Of a stretch of DNA of 64,000 nt, positions 26,501 through 38,500 are shown piece after piece. The translations under genes were made by a program, and so were the position numbers. The notes beneath the pieces are model-generated. The model saw nothing but the letters and a program-made list of their open reading frames with translations. It had not been told where the DNA came from and did no database searches. Within the stretch, counting starts at the first letter, position 1. Every line of letters starts with the position of its first letter. Origin of the DNA: Pontederia crassipes (taxonomy: Eukaryota; Streptophyta; Magnoliopsida; Commelinales; Pontederiaceae); contig CM060196.1 of the NCBI GenBank assembly GCA_030549335.1, positions 73,740,139 through 73,804,138 of the forward strand. The letters are read 5' to 3'.

Positions 26501-29500
26501 TTTGGACCTTTGAAAGCTTTACTATTGGGCTATCTTTTTCCTTAGAAGTATTATTAGACTATCTTCAGTGAGGTGAATCGTGCTGCGGATTTTTTGAGGA
26601 GCTCCACTTGCTTATCCATGTAGTGACGTTATTTCAAACAAAATGGTGTAACCTTGAACCACCATCTTGAGAACTCATACTTTGAATTAGGTGATGTTAT
26701 TGTTAGTAGGCTAAAGAATGCAGTAAAACTCTAAGTCTATCATCTGGTACCTTAATTCTTGGATCTACATCAATGCATGTGGAGAATAAGATTGTTTTTT
26801 TATTGTAGACAGAAAAATCCATGTTACAGCTAACTACACAATGTCAAAATAACATCTCAAAACTCATGATAATGACAGTTTATAAATTATGGATTGGGAC
26901 ACTAGAACATAAATAGTTCCTCTCTTTTTCCTATAACATCTAGACTTCCAAACTAATCCTATAACCTATGGACTTCCAACAAGAGAAAGAGCATAGAATT
27001 AACTGAGACATACCAAGATTGACATTTTTAAATGGGCTTCCACTAGCAAATACAATATTTTCACCCAGTACAGAGAAGGCTTCTTCAGGAGTACATTCAG
27101 CATTTTTTGTTGTAGTTACAATAACTATAACAAAAATACAAATATAACTAACTACCCACAACTTTCTTAACCAGCCACTAACTAAACAAAGTGGCATCTT
27201 TTAACTACCCACTACTTAATCAACCAGCCACTAACTAATACAAAGCGGTATCTTATCAGTACACCCCTCCTAAATTTTCGCCTTGTCCGCAAGGTGGAGA
27301 AAAGAAAATGAATCCTCCAGACTTGATAACTCCATCATTGAGCCAAGAGAGGAATTTTTGAACCAATATGAACTTCCAGCTTTTCTTCTTATAAAATGAG
27401 CTTTCACTTGTAATATGTAAAGCTGATTTCTCCTGAATGAATACTACTTCTGACGCAGCGGCAAGGAATTCGATATAGAAATTTAAATAAAGCCAAGAGC
27501 AAACCCTAGGCCCGATAAACGGTGTTCTATTACACCGTGCAGGTAAGCCTCTGGTACGCTTGAAAGAACTGCAAAAATCAAATGTCGATGTCGCCGGTTC
27601 AAGCGGACGATAATCGACAAATAAACTAGCAGGAATCCACCAGCACCTTAGAAGAAATCCAAGGTCAAGATCGTGCGCACACGAACTCAGAAATTCAGAA
27701 ACCTCTGAACTGGAACTTTAATTAAAGAGATAAAGATGTTTTTAACTCTTACAAGTCAGATCAATATGTAGCAATAATATTAGTATTAGGACTCCTATAG
27801 CAAAAGGAAAATACAATCCCATCAGCATTAAGACTCTTATAACCTAACAGAAATAAACTAATAGGAAATAACAATCCTAATAGCATCAGGACTCCTAAGA
27901 AAATAAACTAAAAAGGAAATAACAATCCTATCAGCATTAGGACTCCTAAGAAAATAAACTAAAAAGGAAATAACAATCCTATCAGCATTAGGACTCCTAA
28001 CATATTCTTCAAATCTGAATCAAACTAAGTTGATGACCACTAAAATTCTGTACAGCAGCAGAATTCTCTCTTTTCTTCTCAAAAGGATCTACATCAGCTT
28101 CTTTGTGCTTTGCTACAAGGATCGAGCTCGGATGTGTCGTGAATCACCAAGTGGGGGGCTGTCAAAACTTAATCGTCTAAAATCTTTGACACGATTTTGG
28201 CTATCGTTGATTAATAGGGATCATATCATAATAATGATCAACTCTTGGCTGATGCTGATTAGTAGGAAATCATGTCATAATAATGACATTAATCAGCTAG
28301 AATTAATTAGGTGGTTGATTTGTTGGCTCATTAGTTATTTCAATATTTTCTGTTTCCTTAATTCTGTTACCTTTTTTCTTTCCTAAAGTAGAGACTGCTG
28401 TAATAGTCTATAAAAGGAGCCAATGAATAGAGAAAAAACAATCTCATCTTTGCTTCAGAAATTCACATATGTTTATAGAGTGGATTCGCTAGTTTCAAGC
28501 ACCAGAATTCTATTATGTGCCTTTCTTGGATAGTACTTCGGGCTATCCTCGTATCCTTTTATCTTCCTTATTCTCATTAGATCCTGGTGCTACGCCAATT
28601 GGTATCACAGCATTGAGAATAATGGTAGACAACCCTACGCGTGCCGAGTTCGACGAGATGAAAGAGACGCTGCAACGCATCCATGAATCTCTCGAGTTAC
28701 TCTGGCACGACCATGAAGAGCGAAGACCCCCTTGTCGGGCCCAAGCCATTCGACGCCCCGCTGATAGTGACGATGACGCTGATAGCCCTCGTCCACGTCC
28801 GCGGCCTTTGCCTTTGTCAGGAAAAATTTCTCTTCCTCTTCCACGTGTAGCAAGTGCATATACATCTGTATGAGGAGAGAAATCATCAAGACGAGAAAGC
28901 CGAGCATAGATTTCTTCAGGGGTCGGAATAGTTTCCTGTGTCATCAACTGATCCTTGACCAATTTATATTCAGGACCACGACCTGAGAGAAACTGAACGG
29001 ATCTAATTTGATCACGTTGCTCTGCCAACACTTTGATATCAGCAGAAAGAGGCTGATAAATGTCCTGCTCATTCGAGAGGTTAGCCAATGTCCCAAAATA
29101 ATTTGCTAACGGCTAATCATTTTTCTTGCATGATTGGATTTCTTCAAGGACCTTGTAAAGGTGAGATATATTGCCTTTATGAGAGTGAAATTTTTGAAGT
29201 ACCTCCCCCTATAAGCCATGACCTGTGTGGCATCAGATTCGGTCATGCTTGAGCATGACAGAGGCAACCCAATCATTGTCAGTCTTCTGTACGTTCTTCA
29301 GATTTGGTGAGGATATGCTTCTCTTCCCGTGGGATCCTACATAGCACTCAAATGTCATGGACCAGAGGAGATAATTGGTACCATCAAGTTTGAGGTTGAT
29401 ACCGAGTGGGGTGGGGGTGGGGTGGGGGTGGGGGGGGGGTGTTGGTTGGATTTAACACCGGAGTTGCTAGATTCAGCTTTATGATCGGCCATGGTTGAGC

Positions 29501-32500
29501 ACGACGGATTCCACAGAAAAAAAAAGTCAAGCCCCGATCTTTAGAACTATGGACATGGTGCGGTGAGGGAAGTAGGAAAAAAAAAGGACGGAAAGGAGGA
29601 GAGAAGAACGGTGATCAGATCGTTATTGCTCTGACACTATGTTGAGAAACATGTGTTCTCTTATTATTCACCAAACACTAGTGCCTCCTACTTATAATCA
29701 AGGTCGGCAATACAAGAAGAGAGAATATGCTAAAATATTACTCCAAAAAATCAGGGATATTTTTCCAAAATATCTGAGATATTATCCCAAGAAATCTGGG
29801 ATACTAATCCTAAGTAATATTACAAAGACATGCCTAGATATGAAGGATATGCAAAAATATGCAAATCATATCTCAACAATTTGTTATCCTTGCCGCCATG
29901 CAGGTCATCTTCCACAGCGAGCTCCAATTCATCTTACTCAAACTAATGAGGTTGATCATCTTCCTTCTGAAAATGATGAAGAAGAAGAAGATTGTGATGA
30001 AGAAATAGTTGCTAAATACCCTAATCATGAGGGTGAGCGCCTCTCTTATGTGGTTCGTAAGTTATTGTTTACTCCCGAGCATGCCGACCCATCTCAGCGG
30101 CATCAAATCTTTCGAACTGTTTGCACCATAAACGACAAATTATGTGATGTTATTATCAACAATGGGAGTTCAGAAAACATCGTCTCTACTATCGTGGTTC
30201 AAAAACTAGGGCTGGCCACAGAAAAACACCATGTTCCATACAAAATAGGGTGGATTCGTAGTGGTACTGACATGAAGGTGACTCAAAGATGTCAAGTCCC
30301 TTTCTTTATCGGTCGATGAAATCATTTGTAATGTGGTGGACATGGATGCATTCCATATCATCTTGGGACGTCCTTGGCAATTTGACGTAGATGCCAAACA
30401 TCTTTGCCGTGATAATATTTATTCCTTCTCAAAGGATGGGCACCGCATCAAATTGATGCCCCTTGTTTCTGAAGATAAAGTGCATCCATCAGCCAACTCT
30501 CATCCAAATCTTTTGATCACAGGAAAAGTTGAATTAAACACAACTATGAAATCTGCTGGGCTGTTTTGTGCTCTAGCCATCAAGGATTTCACTCAACCAG
30601 CTATTTCGTCAAGTGATCCATTGGTGCAACAGCTTGTTCAGCAGTTTCAGGATCTCTCTCCTGAAGATTTGCCTCCTGGCCTTCCCCCAACATGTGACAT
30701 TCAACACAAAATTGACCTGATTCCTGGAGGTAACCTGCCTCGTTACAGGATGAGCCCCAAGGAACACCACATTTTGCAGCAATAAGGGATACATCCGCGA
30801 GAGCCTAAGCCCTTGCTCTGTCCATGCATTACTCGTCCCTAAGAAGGATGGCAGCTGGCGGATGTGCATTGACAGCCGAGCCATCAACAAGATTACTATT
30901 AAGTACCGTTTTCCTATCCCTAGATTAGATGATATGCTTGATATGCTGAATGGATCTTGCATCTTTTCAAGCTTGATTTACGCAGTGGCTACCACCAAAT
31001 TCGAATTGTTGAAGGCGACGAATGGAAAACAGCCTTTAAAACTAAAGAGGGGCTTTATGAGTGACTTGTGATGCCATTCGGTCTCTCCAATGCACCCAGC
31101 ACTTTTATGCGGCTGATGACTCAAGTTTTGAAGCCATTCCTTGGGCATTTCGTCGTCGTTTATTTCGACCACATCCTCATCTATAGTCGCAACCAAGAAG
31201 AGCACCTGCAACACCTAGAAGAAGTGTTGACCATCCTTCGGCATCATAAATTGTTTCTCAACCTAAAGAAATGCAGCTTTGCTACTAACCAACTTTTGTT
31301 TAACTTTTGTTTTTGGGTTATATTATTAGTGCTACAGGCATATCTATTGACTCCTCTAAGGTACAAGCCATTGTTTCTTGGCCATCGTCACCATTAGCGA
31401 AGTTCGAAGCTTCCACGGACTGGCCACATTTTATCATCGTTTCATACGTGATTTTAGTAGCACTATGGCTCTTGTCGACGCAATAATGATGCTAGCCATA
31501 TTGCTGCACTCTTCTTCAAGGAGATTGTTCGCCTACACGGCATTCCCAAATCGATTGTTTCATATCGTGACACCAGTTTTTTATCTCACTTTTGGCGTCA
31601 ATTATGGAACAGGTTCACTGTTTTGAACTTCAGTACTACTTGTCATCCACAAACAGATGGTCAAACTGAGATGGTGAATCGCTCTTTGGGAAATCTGATT
31701 CGTGCAATCTCTGGTGACCATCCTAAGCAATGGGACACAGCCCTTCCCAGGCTGAATTTGCCAACTCTATGGTTAATCGCTCCACTGTTCGGGCCCCTTT
31801 TGAAGTTATTTACGGCCGTTTGCCTCGTCAAGTTGCAGACATTGTTTCAGCTTACCCGATTTCCACTCCTCTTAGCAACATTGATCAACTTATTGCTCAG
31901 ATACAAGATGTACATTGCGCCACTCACAAACATCTCCAGGATTCTAATGCAAAGTACAAATCTAATGCTGATCACCGTCATCGCCGACAAGTTTTTGAAG
32001 ACGCAGACCTTGTTCTAGTCTATCTTCCCAAAGAATGTTTTCTTGCTGGTTCTTATAACAAGTTGAAGAACAAGAAATTTGGGCCTTGCAAAATCCTGCG
32101 CAAGATTAATGACAATGCCTATGTTGTTGCTTTACCATCTGCGTTCGGGATTTCGGCCACCTTTAATGTTGCTGATTTGTTCAAATACTACTCACCAGAG
32201 GACTCCGGTGAAAGCTTGAGGTCGAGCTTTGTCCAAGAAGGGGAGACTAATGTAGGATACTCCACAAATCCTGACACGATTTTGGCTATTGCTGATTAAT
32301 AGGGATCATATCATAATAATGATCAAATCTTGACTGATGTTGATTAGTAGGAAATCATACCATAATAACTAATCAGCTGGAATTAATTAGGTGGCTGATT
32401 TGTTGGCTCATTAGTTATTTCAATATTTTTTGTTTCCTTAATTTTGTTCCCTTTTTTATTTCCTAAAGTAGAGACTGTAGTAATAGTCTATAAAAGGAGC

Positions 32501-35500
32501 CAACGAACAGAGAAAAGACAATCTCATCTTTGCTACAAAAATTCACATATGTTTATTGCGTGGATTCGCTAGTTTCAAGCACCAGAATTCTATTATGTGC
32601 CTTTCTTGAATAGTGCTTCGGGCTATCCTCGTATCCTTTTATCTTCCTTATTCTCATTAGATCCTGGTGCTGCGCCACTGAACTAGAACCACAGCAGGTG
32701 ACTTAATACTTAAATGAATTGCGGTCTAGTACTAGAGAAAAAGTAGAGATGTAGACTCCTAGCACCATGACCATTGCAATAACCTTGGCAGAAACTGCTG
32801 AACATCAACTAGAACCAGCAGCCAAGGCACAATTTCATTCTACTAACACTAGTAAGATGGTAAGTGAATGTAATTCATCAAAATTTCCTGAAATTGAAAA
32901 GGTTGAAAGTGCGGACAAAAGTTAACCAGCAAGCTCTAAATCAAAAACTGCAGGTGTTGATAATGCTGAGGACTTCAAACTCGTATAAGAAGTCCAATTC
33001 TATTGTTTGCTATCGTTGATAGGCCATCGATCAAATGAGTGCCCACGACGACCAGCACTCCATTCCGCATGGATAATAGAGGATGAAGAAGAGATTGATG
33101 ATCAAGAGGCTAAAGATGAATATGACATTGAAGAAAAAACCTGCGCTGATCAGGGTTGTGCAATGCCTAGGAAAGAAGAGGACCCTTCGAGACATGAATA
33201 TTCCAAACCCATTGCTCAGTGAAAGGTAAACTTTGCAAAGTCATTATTGATAGTAGGAGCTCGGAAAATATAGTTTCACAAAAAGTGGTGGACAGATTGG
33301 GGTTGAAAGCAGAACCTCATCCTTCACCACATAGAGTTAGTTGGATTAATGAAGGCACAAACAAAGAAGTTACAAAATTGTGCAAGTCTCTTTCACAATT
33401 TTCAAGAGTTGGTCACCTCTGATGTATTGGATATGGATGCAAGCCACATCATCTTGGGTCGACCTTGGCAATTTGATGTTAATGCAACCCATCTAGGCTG
33501 GAGATAATATCAACAAGTTTTCTAAAGATGGAAAATGCATCTCTTTATTACCATTACCGCATGATTCAACAACCAAAGAAAACAGCTTCAAGAATGTCTA
33601 GTTGATTGAACAGATGCGTTCATTTCTGAAGTAAAAGAAAGTGGAGAAGCTTATGCACTTGTGTGTGCATTGGAGAGGTTTCTCCAGATCAAGAACACAC
33701 TAAAGTGGCAATCCAAAAGTACTTTCAGAGTTCAAAGATATCACACCTAAAGAATTACCTAATGGATTACCTCCTATGCAAAATATGCGACATCATATTG
33801 ATCTAATACTAGGTTTGAATCTTCCAAACTTTCCCCAGTACGATTAAGTCCAAAAGACCAAGTGGATGAGTTAATAAAGAAAGGATTTGTTCGAAGCTGA
33901 ATGCATCGGTCATCTTAAAGAGGCTTTGACCATACTATGCTAACATCAACTCTATGTTAATCTCAAAAAATGTTCATTTGCCATTGATCAACTACTTTTC
34001 CTTGGATTTATTATTAGCTATCAAGGTATTCAGGTGGATCCTCGAAAGATGCAAATGATCCTATCATGGACGAATCCAAACTATCACATAGGTTCATAGC
34101 TTTCATGGATTAGTCTCGTTCGCTCATTCATGATTTCAGCAATTTAATGGCACCAATAACGGCTTGTTTAAAGAAAGGGAAGATCCAATTCGCGATTATC
34201 AAATGAAAATTTAACAAGTTCACCCATTTAGGCACTGCCCGACTTCGAAAAGGTAGTTGAAGTGGAGAGGATGTTTCCATTCATGGAATTGGTGTTGTGC
34301 TCTGACAAGAGAGTTGTCCTGATGCTTTTTATAGTGAAAAACTTAATGATGCAAGACAAAAATGTGCAACTTAGCAATTGGAATTATACACAACTCTCAA
34401 GCATTGGGAGCATTATCTCATCCAAAGATCACGAGGATTTGAAACACTCTCAAACTCAAGCCACTATCAGCCAAATGCATGGTAGGTGGGTACAATTCAT
34501 GCAATGATTCACTTACGTCATCAAGCATAAAAGTGGAAAACTAAACAAGGTGGCTGGTGTACTTAGCTGACGAACAGAGTTACTTGCCACACTTCAAGTT
34601 GAAGTAATTAGATTTAAATCTTTCAAAGATCTATATGATATTGGTGAAGATTTTAGTACCAATTGAAAAACCTATTTTCACAACCATTTAGCCATGGGAT
34701 TTCATGTTGAGGATGGCTTTTTGTTTAGAGGTAATCAACTTTGTATCCCTCAGATCCTCTTTGCGAGACAAGATTGTTCAAGATTTATGGTTTAGGCAGT
34801 CATTTTGGCGGGGATAAAACAGTGGCAGCTGTAAACATCGCTTCTTTTGGTCTCAACTTAGGCGTAATATTGAGAGATTTGTAAGCCGATGTCAACTCTA
34901 TCAAGTTTCTAAAGGGCAATCACTGAATACTGGATTACATTCCACATTGCCTACTCCAGAAGGCCCTAGTGTCACGCCCCATATGTGCAGGATGTCCTGG
35001 GACATGGCGGACGCCCGGTTTGGCGGCCACGTCCGTTCCAGGACATGCTTTGGATCATCCCAGGAGCACCAGTACACTGCAGACGACGAGGAGGTCGTCA
35101 GGTCGTCAATCTCTTACGAAGAGGACCGGAGGCGGTTATGGCGGCAAGGTAGTTACCGGCGGCGGTTATGGCGGTGAGGTAGTTACCAGCGGCAGTTATG
35201 ACGGCCAGGTAGTTATCGGCGACCATCGTGACGAGAAGGTAATTACATGTGGCAGTTACAGGTGGCAGTTACAGGTGGCGGTTACAGGCGGCGGTTACCG
35301 ACGTGCGCATCCGCCATGCTATGGCCACGGAGTGTCCAGACGTCAGGGACGGAAGACCATTGAAGTCAGGGGTCAGGAGGACGCCTTGACAAGTGTTCGG
35401 GACAGTCGGTTATGTCCTGGACGTCCTTGGGACGTAGGGTGCATAGGCGGTGCGCCCCAACGCCCAAGTTGGCAGTTACGCGCAGTGACTGTCCCGGGGC

Positions 35501-38500
35501 ATAACTGTCTTGTCCCGGACTGATCCTCTTGATGCAGGATGGCGAGGAGGCTACTTGATCAGGGAGATCTTCGTGCAGGAAGATCTCGGGACGCAGCGGT
35601 GAGCGGTTTGGACGCAGCGGCGGTTACCAGCGGCCAGACGGACTTGGCACCTTGGCGGGAAGGCTTGAAGGCGCTCAGGAGTGTCCCAGGATCATGGAGA
35701 TGGCGGGAAGGCCATCCAGGGGGTTTTGCTGATGTGGCGCACCAGAGGGTGGGCTGCTGTGGAGGGAGCATTTGAATTCAAATGGGCTGGTACTTGCTGG
35801 AGTGGTAGTTACCTCTTCCCTCTTGTATAAATACCCATGTGCTGTAGGCATTTGTAGGAGGTGTGTAGTAGTGCAAGTGTGCTGTAGTGTAGTGCAGTGG
35901 ACAGCAAGTCCTCTGCAGTGCAGTGTAGTGCACAGCAGAGGGGCAGTGGGTGTTTGAGTGTGGGACGGCCAGATGGGCAGACCTTGGTAGGCTGTTGAGA
36001 GCCATTTTGTAAACCAAGGGTCTGTCATCTGGGCGGCGAGAATTGAGGCTTTCCCCTGTATCTTCTTGTGTGTCTAATGTTGTTCTTATGTGCATGAATT
36101 CTGTGGAGTGGTCGAATGCCCTCTGCAGCGTGTTTCTTGGAGGCTGACTGGACAGGCTCGTCGAGGAGAAGTTCAGTGCCGCACACCCTTACTTCTAGGT
36201 GAAAAATAAGGGCGTGACACTAGGGAAGACCTTTAAATGGATTGTCTTTGGTCTTCCTTGCACACAAAGAGGTTCAAATTTTGTATTTGTGGTAGTTAGC
36301 GTTTTTCAAAAATCGCACACTTCACCCGTGAAAAAAAAACTGCTGACGCAAGTCACGCAGCAGGTCTTTTAATCATAGAGGTAGTTAGACTTCATAGAGT
36401 ACCTAAATCCATCACATCAGATAGAGGTTCAAAGTTTATATCTTATTTTTGGAAGTCATTATGGAAACAATCTGATACCACCTTGAATTTTAGTAGTACA
36501 TTCCACCCCCAAACTGATGGCCAAACAAGTGGTTAATCGGACACTAGATTCTCCTAGATCTGACAAGAATCAAAGTTTTATGCAAGGTTCATTGATGATA
36601 AGCTTTGAACAAGACCATTCAATCCCAAATACATGAGAAGATAAACTAACCTCCATGAGTCTAGGACTAAAGTATGTGTTCCTCCTTTCCGGCTCCAAAC
36701 ATTGTCTAACAAAACCCAATATTGTCCTGCACAAATAAAGGACAGAATTTTGGTGAAGAATGAATCTCAAAAAGTTAGTAACAACTGAATCAGGCATCTC
36801 ACGGGAAAAACAATAAATAACTAAGAACCCAGGTTTCTGGTTGTCATCCTTCCTTCTCTCAACTAAGAACCCAGGCAATGTGTTTCACTTTGCCAATTTT
36901 GTATTCATGGAATCGAAATTTGTTATATTTTTTATCTTAGATGTGAAATCCTGTGATATAAATCAGTTGAGAAATAACACGAATGAAAAAAGCTGTACCA
37001 AGAAAGAACTATCACAGGATGTTGAGACTCGTGTGTTACATCTGAAAATCCCAACTGCAACGATTCTGGAACCTAATCACAACACCAGAAATTATTCGAG
37101 AATCTTAGATGCATGGTTAATGAAAGAAAATTACACAACAAACTGGAGAATACTTCTTTATAAAAGTTTTATATAACACGAAAGTCTTGAGGTGATCAAT
37201 TGGGTTACATCTACGATAACCCCTTTCAACATCAACTCTCAAAGTAAATCCCACCGCCGGTAGTTCCCACAGGCAGCGGCAAACCCGCCGCTGGCAATCC
37301 CTGCCGGTGTTGCCACCTCTCTCATTTCCACCTGCGCGTCTTGCTTGCCCAATAGCCAACCTGAAACTTGTTGCTTTCTCCCCCTGACGCCGCCACATAA
37401 CCTGCCAGCATGCACCCAAAACTGAATCGGAAAGACAAGTGGTTAAGATACTCCCACCTGCATTCTCTGACTATTTATTGGGCCAACACTGCAAAGGACA
37501 GCTACTAAAGTGTCTTCGCTATGGCCGCACACCCGCTCCTGCGCTGGGCCAGTGTGTGGCTTTCAACGTGAGCTCAAGGGACATAGGCAGTTCAGCTGCA
37601 CAGCACCCCAGCCGTCGCGGAGACCAACCAGACACCTGCTGACTCACCAGAGGAAGGGCTGCAGCCTAGACAGAAACGCCGGTGAGCGGTAGTCCAAAGG
37701 AAGCTGTAGGTGCTGGGGCTGCCGGAGTCACCAACAGGGGTTAACAAGTCACCGCTGTGCCCACCCTCTCATTTTGTGGATGCCTAGCATCCAGCAGAAC
37801 TTGGCATTTGTATGGAGCAGACCAAGCGACGAGGCCACTGTCAACCTCCCCAACCTTGCCCCAGAGCCATATCGGTGACCCTCTGCCTCACTCATGACTC
37901 CCTGCAATAACTGTACACACTGCTGGATGCTCCCTTCCCCTGCTGTGTGGCAGCTCGATAACACAGGGCCCATAAACAAAACACGATGGTGCTGTTATGG
38001 CACCCCCTGGTGACCACGTATTCCCTTCCCATACAATGACCGTGTCTCCTATTGGCCACCTCCGAGCAGCCTTGATCCCCAAATCGGGATTGACAAACAT
38101 TTTTATCATCACCGCCTGCGTCAAGTTTTGTTCTGGTCCCGACATCGGTAATCCTACATGCCAGGGTTCATCACTTCATAAGGATTGAAGGCAGCCCGTC
38201 GGTGCTGCCGATGGTCGTTCACCCAGCACGACTCGGCCTCTCGATGGCAGTTGTAACATTGTACCCCATCTCCTCTCTCATGAGCCACTAACCCCACACC
38301 CCCTACCTGTACCTCCAATCATGACTGGCCCAAAATCCTGAACCCATGTGCCTCCAATCCTGGAACCCTAACTACAACCACCTCCCCACCCTCTTGCAGA
38401 GGGTTCTGGACAGCCTCTTGCAGAGGGTTCTGGACAGCCCCCTAGTAGCAAACAGCAAGACCTCCCTGTCCAACAGTCGCCTTCCCTCTCCATGGCTGGC

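Larger units (their letters stand above)
25589..27111 (-). mobile_element. RTE-mobilised chimera carrying a NAD-malic enzyme exon
   Basis: Minus orientation. The 5' end (27111) starts inside a malic enzyme exon, and the 3' end (25589-25784) is the RTE-type module with a (CAA)n tail on plus. It is flanked by the 14-bp duplication GTAGTTACAATAAC (25575-25588, 27112-27125). The 1.2 kb between exon and module is intron-like sequence, with no further malic enzyme exon that I can see. Confidence 0.85.
25350..27258 (-). mobile_element. TRIM-like LTR interrupted by a 1.5 kb insertion
   Basis: 25350-25588 and 27126-27258 together match the LTRs of the intact TRIM at 56712-57648, from TGATAC to GGTATCTTATCA. 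The middle is the RTE-mobilised insertion 25589-27111 plus one copy of its 14-bp target duplication. Confidence 0.8.
28160..32677 (+). mobile_element. Ty3/gypsy retrotransposon with two LTRs, deleted inside
   Basis: LTRs at 28160-28597 and 32251-32677. A primer-binding site TGGTATCACAGC (one mismatch to the usual Met-tRNA site) at 28600-28611 and a purine tract AAGAAGGGGAGA at 32235-32246. The body has gag start [20 protein letters not shown], a knuckle CYPCRHAGH, protease [21 protein letters not shown] box [10 protein letters not shown] and integrase tail [16 protein letters not shown]. RNase H and most of the integrase are deleted; several frameshifts and a stop occur. No 5-bp target duplication is seen. 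Confidence 0.88.
34970..36219 (+). mobile_element. Solo-LTR-like insertion, 1250 bp, CTAG target duplication
   Basis: Ends are a perfect 10-bp inverted repeat TGTCACGCCC/GGGCGTGACA. Four-bp CTAG on both sides (34966-34969, 36220-36223). Removing it restores the gypsy integrase phrase GAAGGCCCTAGGGAAGACC. It carries a TATA box at 35826-35833 and tandem repeats at 35135-35310. No conserved coding domain. Confidence 0.75.
32678..36545 (+). mobile_element. Second, decayed Ty3/gypsy body
   Basis: Knuckle [15 protein letters not shown] (33020), protease [18 protein letters not shown] (33225), [12 protein letters not shown] (33450), [17 protein letters not shown] (33950), RNase H/chromodomain-side words, integrase [10 protein letters not shown] (34893) and FHPQTDGQT (36500). 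The RT core is deleted and there are many stops. Interrupted by the LTR-like insertion 34970-36219. No 3' LTR is found. Confidence 0.8.

Noticed and set aside
27781-28001. CRISPR-like spacing of repeats
   Set aside because: Units are directly adjacent 51-bp tandem copies with no unique spacers, in a plant intron.
35772-36095. Small ORFs near the TATA box at 35826 as genes
   Set aside because: They lie in low-complexity GTAGTG-rich LTR sequence and show no conserved domain.
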